64,000 bases of DNA from Candidatus Nanoarchaeia archaeon (GTDB lineage: Archaea; Nanobdellota; Nanobdellia; SCGC-AAA011-G17; JAFCDX01). How positions within the stretch are numbered: the first letter of the stretch is position 1; every line of letters starts with the position of its first letter. Under the pieces are notes generated by a model. The model was given only the letters and a program-made list of their open reading frames with translations. It made no database searches and was not told the origin of the DNA. The stretch covers positions 62,001-126,000 of the forward strand of contig JAQUOT010000002.1 in NCBI GenBank assembly GCA_028716945.1. The letters are read 5' to 3'. A program made the position numbers and the translations under genes. This document shows positions 47,075 through 57,600 of this stretch, in pieces.

Positions 47075-47554
47075 ATGGAAACCATAAAAATATTACCTCA
47101 CCATATTGGACATTATTTTGAAGTATATTTCTTAAAAAGAAATCCAGAAGAAGGAAATAGTTGGTATGATGATGAAAAAGCTAAACAAAATGGTGAAAAA
47201 GCAATTAAAACCGTTGTTTTAAATCCTTCTCAATTAATATCGCTAGTAAGTAAATATGATAATTTTTGTAAGATGTGCCCAAGAAATAAAAATGGAGAAA
47301 ATTTTGTTCAACCAGAAAATACTTGCGTATTATATGAAAATCCAGATTTTAATCACGAATTAAATCATGCTAAATTCTTAGGAATCGATGATATTTTAGA
47401 TAAAGAACCTGTAACCGCAGAAACATTATTTAAAAAACTAGAACCTATTTATAAAAGAATATTTACTGAACAATCAAATCCACATTCAAGTACAAAAAGC
47501 CCACGTGAATATTTTAGGGTTTCAGGAAGTGAATTAACCCTTTTAGACTTTTAA
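47075..47554 (+). CDS. Hypothetical protein (Cys-containing)
   Basis: LPHHIGHYFEVYFL ... YDNFCKMCPRN...CVLYE. Confidence 0.55.
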   Translation: METIKILPHHIGHYFEVYFLKRNPEEGNSWYDDEKAKQNGEKAIKTVVLNPSQLISLVSKYDNFCKMCPRNKNGENFVQPENTCVLYENPDFNHELNHAKFLGIDDILDKEPVTAETLFKKLEPIYKRIFTEQSNPHSSTKSPREYFRVSGSELTLLDF

Positions 47555-47616
47555 AACCCATGAGTGTATAACTTTTTTCAAAAGATTTATATTTTATAGC
47601 TAATTAAATAATTAAT

Positions 47617-48132
47617 ATGGGACAACCAAAAACTTACGAAAACTATCCTTGTTGGATAATGTTCATTTCTAATTTCATTTCTATTGCAATATACTTAATT
47701 GGAGTATTTATTATATCTCAAATTGGACTTATTTGGTTAGGATTATACCTCCTATATATATTATGGTTAGAAATAAAACTTATGAAGAAAAGTTGTGTTA
47801 ACTGTTATTATTATGGAAAATGCTGTGCCTTTGGTAAAGGTAAATTAAGCTCATTATTTTTCAAGAAGGGTAATCCAAATGAATTCTTAAAAAGAAAAAT
47901 CACTTGGAAAGATATTCTCCCTGATTTTTTGGTTGCTTTAATTCCATTAATAATAGGAATTATATTAATAATATTAAATTTCAATTGGTTACTTTTAATA
48001 TTAATCATTTTGTTGATAATACTAACCTCTTTTGGGAATGGATTTGTTCGTGGCTCGTTAGCTTGTAAATATTGTAAACAAAGAAAAATTGGTTGTCCTG
48101 CAGAACAGTTATTTAATAAGAATAAAAAATAG
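47617..48132 (+). CDS. Membrane protein with cytosolic Cys clusters
   Basis: TM helices plus CVNCYYYGKCCAFGKG and ACKYCKQRKIGCPAEQ. Confidence 0.6.
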   Translation: MGQPKTYENYPCWIMFISNFISIAIYLIGVFIISQIGLIWLGLYLLYILWLEIKLMKKSCVNCYYYGKCCAFGKGKLSSLFFKKGNPNEFLKRKITWKDILPDFLVALIPLIIGIILIILNFNWLLLILIILLIILTSFGNGFVRGSLACKYCKQRKIGCPAEQLFNKNKK

Positions 48133-48209
48133 TATTTTAAGCCTTTAAACCTTCTTTTAACAAAATAGTAAACAATTTAAATACCTAAATTTCACTTAAA
48201 ATACTTAAA

Positions 48210-48608
48210 ATGGAAATAAAAGTAGTTATTGGGACAAAATCAGGAAAATCCTTGCAGAAAGGAGTAGATAATACAGCTTTCTTAGGAAAGAAAATAAAAG
48301 ACAATGTTTCAGGAAACTTAGTAGGTATACCTGGAACAGAATTCAAAATTACTGGTGGATCAGACAAATCTGGATTTCCAATGAGACCTGACTTACCAAT
48401 ACCTGGAAGAAAAAAGATTTTATCCAAAAGAAGCATTGGTTTTAGAGACATGCCAAAAGATGGAATCAAAAGAAAAACTGTTCATGGATCAATAATTGCA
48501 GAAGATATTGCTCAAGTTAATTTACAATGTGTTAAAGGTGATGCAGAAGTAGAAAAATTAATACCTAAAAAAGAAGTAGAAGCTAAACCTGAAGAAGCAA
48601 AAAAATAA
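48210..48608 (+). CDS. rps6e: Ribosomal protein S6e
   Basis: GKSLQKGVDNTAFLGKKIKDNVSG..GGSDKSGFPMRPDLPIPGRKKILS. Confidence 0.93.
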   Translation: MEIKVVIGTKSGKSLQKGVDNTAFLGKKIKDNVSGNLVGIPGTEFKITGGSDKSGFPMRPDLPIPGRKKILSKRSIGFRDMPKDGIKRKTVHGSIIAEDIAQVNLQCVKGDAEVEKLIPKKEVEAKPEEAKK

Positions 48609-48612
48609 TTTT

Positions 48613-48939
48613 TTAAGATAAACCATTAAGTTTTTTTACTAATTCACCAAAAACCTCTTTCTTTTTATTAGTTGATAAATGGAATAAAGTTTTTTCCACC
48701 ATTTTTTCAGAAATAGTAAATATATAATTTAATTTTATTACACTATCTTTAATTGCACCCTCTTTTTTAGTCAAAAGAACTCCTTTCATCTCTTTATTAC
48801 TGGTGATCCCTGCAACAACAATATTTCCAAATTCTTCAAAAAGGACTAAAGCCGGCCTTTTTTTAATTTCAAAAGTATCTGCAAATTGTATGTTTGTTAA
48901 GATTATATCCCCAGATTTAAGCATTCTCCCAAACCTCAT
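48613..48939 (-). CDS. MazF/PemK-like toxin
   Basis: LKSGDIILTNIQFADTFEIKKRPALVLFEEFGNIVVAGITS. Confidence 0.85.
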   Translation of the reverse strand: MRFGRMLKSGDIILTNIQFADTFEIKKRPALVLFEEFGNIVVAGITSNKEMKGVLLTKKEGAIKDSVIKLNYIFTISEKMVEKTLFHLSTNKKKEVFGELVKKLNGLS

Positions 48940-49141
48940 CCTCTTTATTATCCCATAATTCTTTCATTTTTGTTTGTTGAATTTTATGGAGAAATTCATC
49001 ATATTGATTATTTTTCTTTATATTTTTAAATACTATGATCATTTGGGCTATTAATTCATTATAAGTTTGTCTGGGATATTCTTTAACTTCTTTTAAAGAT
49101 TCTACTAATGTTTTTTCCAGTTGTATTGTTGTTCCTTTCAT
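48917..49141 (-). CDS. RHH-type antitoxin
   Basis: GTTIQLEKTLVESLKEVKEYPRQTYNELIAQMI; overlaps toxin. Confidence 0.78.
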   Translation of the reverse strand: MKGTTIQLEKTLVESLKEVKEYPRQTYNELIAQMIIVFKNIKKNNQYDEFLHKIQQTKMKELWDNKEDEVWENA

Positions 49142-49261
49142 TATATATTCACTATAATCTATATATAGTTACTTATATATAAACCTTTCCATTGAATTTT
49201 AAATTTTTAAAAAGAGAAGATTAAATTTATAAAGAGAATAATTTTATTATATCTTAACAAT

Positions 49262-50530
49262 TTGGAGAAAATTATGGAGAAAAAGGCGAGCAAAACAGAA
49301 ACAAAAACAGAAGAACCTATACAACCACAGATTAATTTGGGATTTGTCGGGCACGTAGATTCTGGAAAAACTTCTTTATTGGAAAAACTATCTGGTGTTT
49401 GGGCTGATACTCATTCTGAGGAAATTAAAAGAGGAATTACAATAAGATTAGGTTATGCAGATGCTACTTTCTACAAATGCAAGAAATGTAATTTATTCAC
49501 AAGAGATAAAAAATGTCCAAATTGCAAAGGAGAAGTTGAATTTGCAAGAAAAGTTTCTTTTGTAGATGCACCAGGACATGAAACTTTAATGGCAACAATG
49601 TTATCGGGAGCAGCAATAATGGATGCTGCAATATTATTAATAGCTGCAGATGAAGAATGTCCACAACCACAAACAAAAGAGCATTTAATTGCTATCTCTT
49701 TAATTGGAATAAAAAATATTATAATAATACAAAATAAAATTGATTTAGTTGATAAAGAACAAGCAATAAAAAATTATAATCAAATAAAAGAATTCATCAA
49801 AGGAACAATTGCAGAAAAAGCAGAAATAATTCCAGTTTCTGTAAAACATAATATAAATATTAACAAAGCAATAGAATCAATTTGTAATCTGCCTGTTCCA
49901 ACAAGAGATACAAAAAAAGAACCTTTGATGTTAGTAGCAAGAAGTTTTGATGTTAACAAACCTGGAATGGATCTTAATAAATTAGTTGGTGGGGTTCTTG
50001 GTGGAGCATTAAAACAAGGAATATTAAAAGTTGGAGATAAAATAGAATTAAGGCCTGGAATAAAAATAGAAGAACATAATAAAACAAACTGGAAAATTAT
50101 TCAAACAGAAATTTTAGATTTAAAAACAGGAAGCAAATCTGTAAAAGAAGTAATTCCTGGGGGTTCTATAGGAATTTTAACCTCTTTAGATCCTAGTATA
50201 GTAAAATCAGATACTTTAGTTGGAAATATTGTTGGTCATGTTGGTAAATTACCAGATGTTTTTAATAAAATAGATTTAGAAATAAAATTATTAGAAAAAG
50301 TTGTTGGAGAAAAAGAAGATATTAAAGTAGACCCATTGAGAAAAGGAGAAGCATTGATGATAAATGTAAATTCTGCAATTACTTTAGGTATTATAACTGA
50401 ATTAGCAAAAGGAAAAGCTCATTTAGAACTAAAAAGGCCAATTTGCGCAGGAAAAGAAGACAGATTTGCAGTATCTAGAATGATAAACAATAGGTGGCGT
50501 TTAATTGGTTATGGTGTTCTTAAACAATAA
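49262..50530 (+). CDS. eif2g: Translation initiation factor aIF2 gamma
   Basis: NLGFVGHVDSGKTSLLEKLSGVWADTHSEEIKRGITIRLGYADA; zinc site CKKC..CPNC; DAPGHETLMATMLSGAAIMD. Confidence 0.97.
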   Translation: MEKIMEKKASKTETKTEEPIQPQINLGFVGHVDSGKTSLLEKLSGVWADTHSEEIKRGITIRLGYADATFYKCKKCNLFTRDKKCPNCKGEVEFARKVSFVDAPGHETLMATMLSGAAIMDAAILLIAADEECPQPQTKEHLIAISLIGIKNIIIIQNKIDLVDKEQAIKNYNQIKEFIKGTIAEKAEIIPVSVKHNININKAIESICNLPVPTRDTKKEPLMLVARSFDVNKPGMDLNKLVGGVLGGALKQGILKVGDKIELRPGIKIEEHNKTNWKIIQTEILDLKTGSKSVKEVIPGGSIGILTSLDPSIVKSDTLVGNIVGHVGKLPDVFNKIDLEIKLLEKVVGEKEDIKVDPLRKGEALMINVNSAITLGIITELAKGKAHLELKRPICAGKEDRFAVSRMINNRWRLIGYGVLKQ

Positions 50531-50800
50531 TTATTTAATATAAATTTTATCGTGATGATCAAAATCAACAAATTTAATTTTATTTTCTTCTTCTATAAAA
50601 ATAAAAACTAAAACAAAATGACCTATTTGAACTCTTTTAGAATCTTTCATATTATATCTTAAACTTTTGTAATGTTCTATGCTTTCACAATTGATAATTT
50701 CTTCAATTTTGTTTAAAATTCTTTCATAAAGTTGTTTATCTTTTTTCTGAAGTTTATTAAGAATTTCCTGTAAATGAGGAATAATTTCATAACAATACAT
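50531..50800 (-). CDS. RelE-family toxin
   Basis: HLQEILNKLQKKDKQLYERILNKIEEI...YNMKDSKRVQIGHFVLVFIFIEEENKIKFVDFDHHDKIY. Confidence 0.82.
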   Translation of the reverse strand: MYCYEIIPHLQEILNKLQKKDKQLYERILNKIEEIINCESIEHYKSLRYNMKDSKRVQIGHFVLVFIFIEEENKIKFVDFDHHDKIYIK

Positions 50801-50802
50801 AA

Positions 50803-51042
50803 CTATCCCTCTACAATCTTTCTAAGTTCAGCAATATTCTTGAAAGGAATTCCTTTTTGTTTTCTTATCTTCTGTAACTTTTCTAAATATTCTGGCCTTA
50901 GTTCAGGCTCATTCTCTTCTTCAATATATTTTTCTACAACTATCTGAATCGCTTGTCCTTTGTCTTTAAGGTTATATTTAGCCTTAACAACATTCAATAC
51001 TCTATTGGTATTATCGTCTAATTCTACTAATGCTTGTACCAT
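50803..51042 (-). CDS. Antitoxin, DUF2683-like (start revised from 51099)
   Basis: ATG at 51042 (MVQALVELDDNTNRVLNVVKAKYNLKDKGQAIQIVVEKY); the 51099 start lies upstream of TATA box tttataaa (~51078). Confidence 0.7.
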   Translation of the reverse strand: MVQALVELDDNTNRVLNVVKAKYNLKDKGQAIQIVVEKYIEEENEPELRPEYLEKLQKIRKQKGIPFKNIAELRKIVEG

Positions 51043-51173
51043 ATTATTCAACCTTATTTTGACTAAGTCTAACTTATTTATAAACTTTTCTATTTTCAAA
51101 TATATAAAAATTCAAAATAATTCTTTTTTTGTAAAAACGTTAAATATAAATACCTTCAAAATTTTAAAAATAT

Positions 51174-53939
51174 ATGAATATAAAAAGAGTTGAAGAGATA
51201 GTTTTAATCTGTTTTATCTTGTGTTTAGGATTTGTCTTTATGCAGAATTTTACAGGTTTTATGGTTTATAATCAGAATAATCAAGAAATAATTAATGTTT
51301 CTATACCTGAAACTTTTGTACAAGATATTAATTTGAAAAATGCTAATTTCTATGATACAAATAACAATGGTCTTGTAGATAAAGTTGAATTAAAAGACTC
51401 AGGAATATTAACTCATATAAGTATAGATTCTGAAGACGAAAAAAGAGTTATTGTAAATTATGAAAATGGAAATTCAGAAATAAAAAAAGTAGATGAAAAT
51501 GAATTAAACTCTTTGATTAATAATCCAAATGTTGATACAATCTCTCCAGATTCTAAATTTAAAATAGATTTGATACAAAGCATACCAATAATAAAAGCAA
51601 ATACTTTACATAATTTAAATATTACTGGAGATTCTGCAGTTTGTATTTTGGATACAGGAATTTATTCTGAACATCCCAATTTCGCAGGAAGGATTGTAAA
51701 TGAATATTGTTATTCTGATAATGATTTTATTGGAGATGGAATTGGTTATTGTTCTGGAAATACAGAAGAATATCCTGATGCAAATGATGATTTAGGTCAT
51801 GGAACTCTTGTTGCAGGAATAGTTGGTTCTGCAGGAGGATTAACAGGAACTGCACCAAATTCAAAATTAGTTGTAGTTAAAGTTTGTAGTTATCAAGGAG
51901 ATTGTTATTATTCTGATTTAATTAAAGGAATAAATTATTGCATAGATAACAAAGATAAATATAATATTTCTATAATAACTTTGAGTCTTGGTTCAAGTTA
52001 TACTTATGATAATTATGTTTCTTGTGATTTGGATAATATAGATATAACAAACGCAATGAACAGAGCATATGCTGCAGGAATATTTGTTGATGTATCTTCT
52101 GGAAATTCTTATTCAAGAACAGGAATTTCTACACCTGCTTGTTTAGCAAATGTAACTTCTGTTGGTGCAACAACTAAAAGTGATACGGTTGCTTCATATT
52201 CTAATGTTGCTCCTTTATTAGCTGTTCTAGCACCAGGTTCTAGTATTTACAGTACTGCTTGTGTTTCAGGGGGTTCTATGTGTAGTTCTTCTGGTTATGC
52301 AAGTGCTTCAGGAACTTCATTTGCAAGTCCGCATGTTGCAGGTTCTGCAGTTTTATTAAAACAATATGTTAAAGAAAAATATAATATTAATTTAAATCCA
52401 GATTTAATAAAAGAATCATTAAAAAATTCCGGAGTTCAGATTAATTTCAATGGAGTAAATTATTCTAGAATTGATTTAGCAAATGCAATTACTTATTTAG
52501 ATACACTTTTTATTGATTTGAATGAAACTTTACCAACAATTTATTCTTATTCTCCCAACAATTTAAATTTAGAGATGAATGAAGGAGAAATTCAAGAATT
52601 TACTATATCTCCTTTAGAAGAAAATTTAACTTATTCTTGGAAATTATATAACAAATCAACCTCCGAAATTGAAACTAATAAAATTGCATTCGTATCTACT
52701 AGGGATAATAATTATACTAAAATTTACTTAATGGATGTGAATGGAAGTAATATAGTAAAATTAACAGATTCTTTTGATGATAAAAATATAAGCCTGTTTA
52801 ATCCTGTTTGGTCTCTTGATGGAACTAAAATAGCATTTACTTTACAGGACAAAAACAATACCAATATTTATATTATATATATGAATGGAACTAATTTACA
52901 AAGATTAACAAATTTTATTGATAATGAACCAGTTTGGTCTCCTGATGGAAAAAAGATAGCTTTTGTTTCTGAAAGAGATGGAAATTCAGAGATTTATGTG
53001 ATGAATTCAAATGGAACCGAGCAGATAAGAATTACAAATAATGAAGGGTGGGATTTTAATCCTGCTTGGTCTCCGAATGGAAATAAAATTGTATTTAGTT
53101 ATTACTGGGAAAATAATAGTGAAATTTATATTATGAATTTTGATGGAACTAATAGACAAAAAGTAACTAATAATAGTTTTGATAATATTTTGCCTGTTTG
53201 GTCTCCTGACGGAAGCAAAATTGCTTTTTCATCAAATAAAAATGGGAATTATAATATTTATACTATAAATTTAGAGGATTCTAATGAAACTGAATTAACT
53301 AATAATACTGGAGACAGTTATGTTTCATCTTGGTATTTAAGTGAGGATAAAATATTATTTGATGAAAATGATGAAATTTATATTATGAATTCTGATGGAA
53401 GTGAACAAACAAAACTGACTAATAATTCTGTAGTTGATATAGATGCTCATATATCTCCAATTGTTAACGAAACATTAACAGAATTAAAATTAATCCAAGA
53501 ATCTAATGAAAAAATTTTTACTTTTTCTCCAAGTTTAGGAAATGCTGGAGATTATTTACTACAATTTACTCTTTCAAATGATTCATATATCATTGAATGG
53601 AACATTAAAGTTAATAAATATATTCCTTCAACTCCTCCTTCTAGTTCAGGTTCTTCTAGAGGCAGTGGAGGTTCTGGGGGAGGATCTAGTAGTTCAACTA
53701 AGAAAAGTACTCAATCAGAACAATCTTCAGTTGTTCAACCAAAAGAACCACAAAAATTTGAATTACAAAAGACAGAAGATGAAACTAGAACCTTAGAAAC
53801 TACGACAGAAACGCCTGTTGTAGAAAATGAATTTAAATTGGAAATTAAAACTATACAATATATAATATTATTTGTTATGGTATTATTAGTTTTAATAGTT
53901 GCTATAAGACATAAAAAAGATTTAAATACTAATAAATAA
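51174..53939 (+). CDS. Secreted, membrane-anchored subtilisin-like (S8) protease fused to PD40/TolB-like propeller repeats
   Basis: Catalytic blocks VCILDTGIYSEHPNF, DLGHGTLVAGIVG, ASGTSFASPHVAGSAVLL; repeated PVWSPDGKKIAFVSERDGNSEIYVMNSNGT; Ser/Gly linker and C-terminal TM. Confidence 0.95.
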   Translation: MNIKRVEEIVLICFILCLGFVFMQNFTGFMVYNQNNQEIINVSIPETFVQDINLKNANFYDTNNNGLVDKVELKDSGILTHISIDSEDEKRVIVNYENGNSEIKKVDENELNSLINNPNVDTISPDSKFKIDLIQSIPIIKANTLHNLNITGDSAVCILDTGIYSEHPNFAGRIVNEYCYSDNDFIGDGIGYCSGNTEEYPDANDDLGHGTLVAGIVGSAGGLTGTAPNSKLVVVKVCSYQGDCYYSDLIKGINYCIDNKDKYNISIITLSLGSSYTYDNYVSCDLDNIDITNAMNRAYAAGIFVDVSSGNSYSRTGISTPACLANVTSVGATTKSDTVASYSNVAPLLAVLAPGSSIYSTACVSGGSMCSSSGYASASGTSFASPHVAGSAVLLKQYVKEKYNINLNPDLIKESLKNSGVQINFNGVNYSRIDLANAITYLDTLFIDLNETLPTIYSYSPNNLNLEMNEGEIQEFTISPLEENLTYSWKLYNKSTSEIETNKIAFVSTRDNNYTKIYLMDVNGSNIVKLTDSFDDKNISLFNPVWSLDGTKIAFTLQDKNNTNIYIIYMNGTNLQRLTNFIDNEPVWSPDGKKIAFVSERDGNSEIYVMNSNGTEQIRITNNEGWDFNPAWSPNGNKIVFSYYWENNSEIYIMNFDGTNRQKVTNNSFDNILPVWSPDGSKIAFSSNKNGNYNIYTINLEDSNETELTNNTGDSYVSSWYLSEDKILFDENDEIYIMNSDGSEQTKLTNNSVVDIDAHISPIVNETLTELKLIQESNEKIFTFSPSLGNAGDYLLQFTLSNDSYIIEWNIKVNKYIPSTPPSSSGSSRGSGGSGGGSSSSTKKSTQSEQSSVVQPKEPQKFELQKTEDETRTLETTTETPVVENEFKLEIKTIQYIILFVMVLLVLIVAIRHKKDLNTNK

Positions 53940-53949
53940 TAAAAATAAT

Positions 53950-54072
53950 ATGAAAAAAGAGAGAATTTTGATAATTTTTTTAATAAGTTTAAGCTTAATA
54001 CCTATAATTTATGGAGTAGACGCATTTGTTACTCCTTCTGGTGGGGATTATTTATTTTGTATTCTTCTTTAA
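53950..54072 (+). CDS. Small ORF, 40 aa, signal-peptide-like (possible gene remnant)
   Basis: MKKERILIIFLISLSLIPIIYGVDAFVTPSGGDYLFCILL*. Confidence 0.35.
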   Translation: MKKERILIIFLISLSLIPIIYGVDAFVTPSGGDYLFCILL

Positions 54073-54113
54073 AAAGAAAAAATATTTTTACTAAAATAGG
54101 AATATTTATATAC

Positions 54114-54125
54114 TTGTTATAACAA
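54114..54125. promoter_or_regulatory. Candidate TA operator palindrome
   Basis: TTGTTATAACAA perfect palindrome just after TATA box atatttatata. Confidence 0.5.
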
Positions 54126-54135
54126 CTATATAACT

Positions 54136-54372
54136 ATGGAAACAACAACAATTCAACTAAAAGAAGGGACTTTAAGTAGATTAAAATATTTTAAAGATTA
54201 TTCTAAAGAGAGTTATGATGAGATATTAAATAAACTAATAAATTTATTAGAAGAAGAAGAACTTACAGAATTTGCAATTAAAAAGATCAACCTTGGACTT
54301 AAGGATATCCAAGAAGGAAGAGTTGTTAGTTTAGAAAGTTATGCTAAAAAAAGAGGATTACATCTTAAATGA
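54136..54372 (+). CDS. RHH-type antitoxin
   Basis: TTTIQLKEGTLSRLKYFKDYSKESYDEILNKLI. Confidence 0.8.
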   Translation: METTTIQLKEGTLSRLKYFKDYSKESYDEILNKLINLLEEEELTEFAIKKINLGLKDIQEGRVVSLESYAKKRGLHLK

Positions 54373-54638
54373 AATTTTCAGTAGATATTTCAAAAACTGC
54401 TGAAAAAGATTTAAATTCTTTAGATGATAAAACTTGTGAAATAATAATTAATAAAATTAAAAGTATATCTGAAGATCCATTTCATTTTCTTGAAAGATTA
54501 GCAGGTTATACTTTATACAAATTACGTTGCGGTAATTATAGAATAATTATAAGATTAGATACAAATAATAATACAATGCAGATAGTTATGGTGGATCATA
54601 GAGAGAAAATTTATAAAAGATTACAAAGGATGATTTAA
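54369..54638 (+). CDS. RelE-family toxin
   Basis: FSVDISKTAEKDLNSLDDKTCEIIINKIKSI...YKLRCGNYRIIIRLDTNNNTMQIVMVDHREKIYKRL. Confidence 0.92.
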   Translation: MKFSVDISKTAEKDLNSLDDKTCEIIINKIKSISEDPFHFLERLAGYTLYKLRCGNYRIIIRLDTNNNTMQIVMVDHREKIYKRLQRMI

Positions 54639-57600
54639 AATCCACCAAGAGTAAAATCCTTTTTAATTTCTTCTTCTTTAATTATTTTAGCAATATTAAT
54701 TACTTTATCTCCTTCATCTAACTTCATTATTCTTACACCTTGAGTATTTCTACCAATCTCAGAAATATCAGAAACATTCATTCTTATTAAAGAGCCATTT
54801 TTAGTAATAACCATAATTTCATCGTTCTCATTTACAACTTTGGCTCCAACAACTTTACCATTTCTATCATTTACTTTAATATCAAGTACTCCAGAAGCAC
54901 CCCTGCTTACTAATCTATAGTCTTCTATAGAAGTTCTTTTACCAAAACCATTCTCAGTTATTGTTAATAAATAATTTCCATCACAAATTTCCATATCCAT
55001 TAAATTAGCTCCACGTAAAGAAATTCCTCTAACTCCTTGAGCATTTCTTCCCATTGGATTTACATCGGTTTCATCGAATTTAACAGTTTTTCCTTGATCA
55101 GATTCTAAAATTAATTTTTTAGTTCCATCTGTTATCTTTACAGAAACTAATTCATCGTTTTCTTTTATATTAATTGCAATTATTCCGCCTTTTCTTGGAT
55201 TACTATATTCGGCTAGAGAAGTTTTTTTAACAGTTCCTTGTTTTGTTGCCATAAATAAATATTTATTTTCTTCAAACTTTTCTACAGAAACTAAAGAAGT
55301 AATTCTTTCATCTTTATCTAAACTTAATAAATTAATTATAGCAGATCCTTTTGCATATCTTCCTGATTCTGGAACTTGGTAAGCTTTTAACCAGTGTATT
55401 TTTCCTGCATTTGTAAATAATAATAAATTATCATGCGAATTTGCAATTACTAGTTCTGTAACAAAGTCTTCTTCTTTTGTTGTAGAAGCAATAATTCCTT
55501 TACCTCCACGTCTTTGTTGTTTGTATAAATCTAAAGTAGTTGATTTAATATAACCAGAATTTGTCATCGTAATAACCAAATCTTGTTCTTTGATTAAATC
55601 CTCAGTTTCAATTTCTTTTGTATCTGTTAATATTATTGTTTTTCTTTCATCTCCGTATTTATCTTTAATAGAAATTAATTCATCTTTTATAATTTTTAAA
55701 ATTCTAACTTCAGAAGCTAAAATTTCCTTTAATTCTACAATTAATTTTACTAAATAATTAAATTCTTCAATGATTTTCTCTTTTTCTAAAGAAGTTAATC
55801 TTTGTAATTTCATATCTAAGATAGCAATTGCCTGTTCTGAAGATAAAGTATAAGATGCAATTAAATTTTGTTTTGCTTCTTCTACAGATTTTGATTTTTT
55901 GATAATAGGAATAACATTATCTATGTTTTCAATAGCAATTTGTAATCCTTGTAATATATGTGCACGTTTTTCTGCTTTATCTAATTCAAATTGTGTTCTT
56001 CTTATTACTACATTTTTTCTGTGTTTGATATATTCTTCAATTATTTGTTTTAAATTTAATATTTTAGGTTCATTATTAACCAAAGCAAGTAAAATTATTC
56101 CAAAACTTGATTGTAAAGAAGTATGTTTGTATAATTGATTTAAAATAAATTCTGGATTTGAACTTGAAGTAGTTTCAATAACAATTCTTATTCCTTCTTT
56201 GTCAGATTCATCTCTTATTTCAGTAATTCCAAGAACTTTTTTATCGTTTACTAAGTTTGCAATATCTTCTAACAAAGTTGCTTTATTAACTTGATAAGGT
56301 ATTTCAGAAATTATTATCTTTTTACCTTCAATATCTGTTCTTGCTCTTATAACTAATTTTCCACGTCCTGTTTTGTAAGCTTCTTTTATTCCATTTACTC
56401 CATAAATTAAACCTTTAGTAGGAAAATCAGGACCTTTAATGTAATTATTTAATTCTGAAATTTCTAATTCGGGTTTTTCTATTAAAGCAATTGTTGCTTC
56501 ACAAACTTCTTTTAAATTATGCGGAGGAATATTTGTTGCCATTCCCACTGCAATTCCAGATGAACCATTAATTAATAAATTTGGTAATTTAGCAGGTAAA
56601 ACTAAAGGTTCTTTTAAAGAACCATCAAAATTATCTATGAAATCAACTGTATTTTTATCTAAATCTTCTAATAACTCTTCTGCAATCTTTGCTAAACGAC
56701 ATTCGACATAACGCATTTGTGCAGCATCAGGATAATCTATAGAGTTATGTACAAAAACACCACTATCTAACAAAAAATTATGATATTCATTTACGGTTAT
56801 ATCATACACATCTTCATTATGATCTAAAAATCTTACACTTACAATAGAATGGTTATATTCCTTAGCTAAACTTATCATATCTTGAATATTTTTAAAATAT
56901 TTTATTGCATTTTCAAATCTAGGAAATGAATTATTTGTTCTATACATTTCATAGGTCTTTTCATTTATTTTATCTTCCCCAATTAAAAGAATCAGCCTAT
57001 TAACATAATATAAAATTTTATTTTTAATAATTTTATCTTTATAGCAGGGGTTTTTCCAATTAACTTTATGAGATAAAGCTGCCTTTTTGGCAATTCTTTT
57101 CATAAAATCAGGATCTTTCACCAATCTCCTAAAATTACTTTCTTTTACAGAATCTATAAATTTTCTTTTAAATTCTTCATTTTTCCACATCTCTTTAAAC
57201 TTAACAGACTGCAACTGCCTAAATTTACCATCTTTCCAAAGTTTTTTTGCCATTTCGCTATGATGATTATAATTTTCATTAATAAACTTCAATCTGTACT
57301 TTGGATTTTTCCATAGTTCTTTACTTCTTTCAGAAATTATTTTTTTAGCTTCAGGGTTCTTTTTATAATATTCCTTAAATCTTTTTGATGTGCTTTCTCT
57401 AATTTCTGGATGTTTCATAATACGATTTCTTTGTATTTCTGAAAGTTTTTTCTTCATAGAATTAGAACCCATAACCTTTTTCATTTTATTAATGATATGT
57501 TCTCTTTTTTCTGGGATAGACCACATTTTTTTAGAATACTCTGAAATAAATTTTTTTCTTTCTGGATTTTTCCTAAAATTCTCTTTAATTTTATTAGAAA

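Noticed and set aside
49142-49195. Direct/inverted TATA-rich repeats upstream of antitoxin 48917
   Set aside because: ACTATA/TATAGT halves are present but embedded in generic AT-rich sequence; not strong enough to call an operator
51043-51099. N-terminal extension of the antitoxin ORF at 50803
   Set aside because: Lies upstream of or within the TATA box; start moved to 51042
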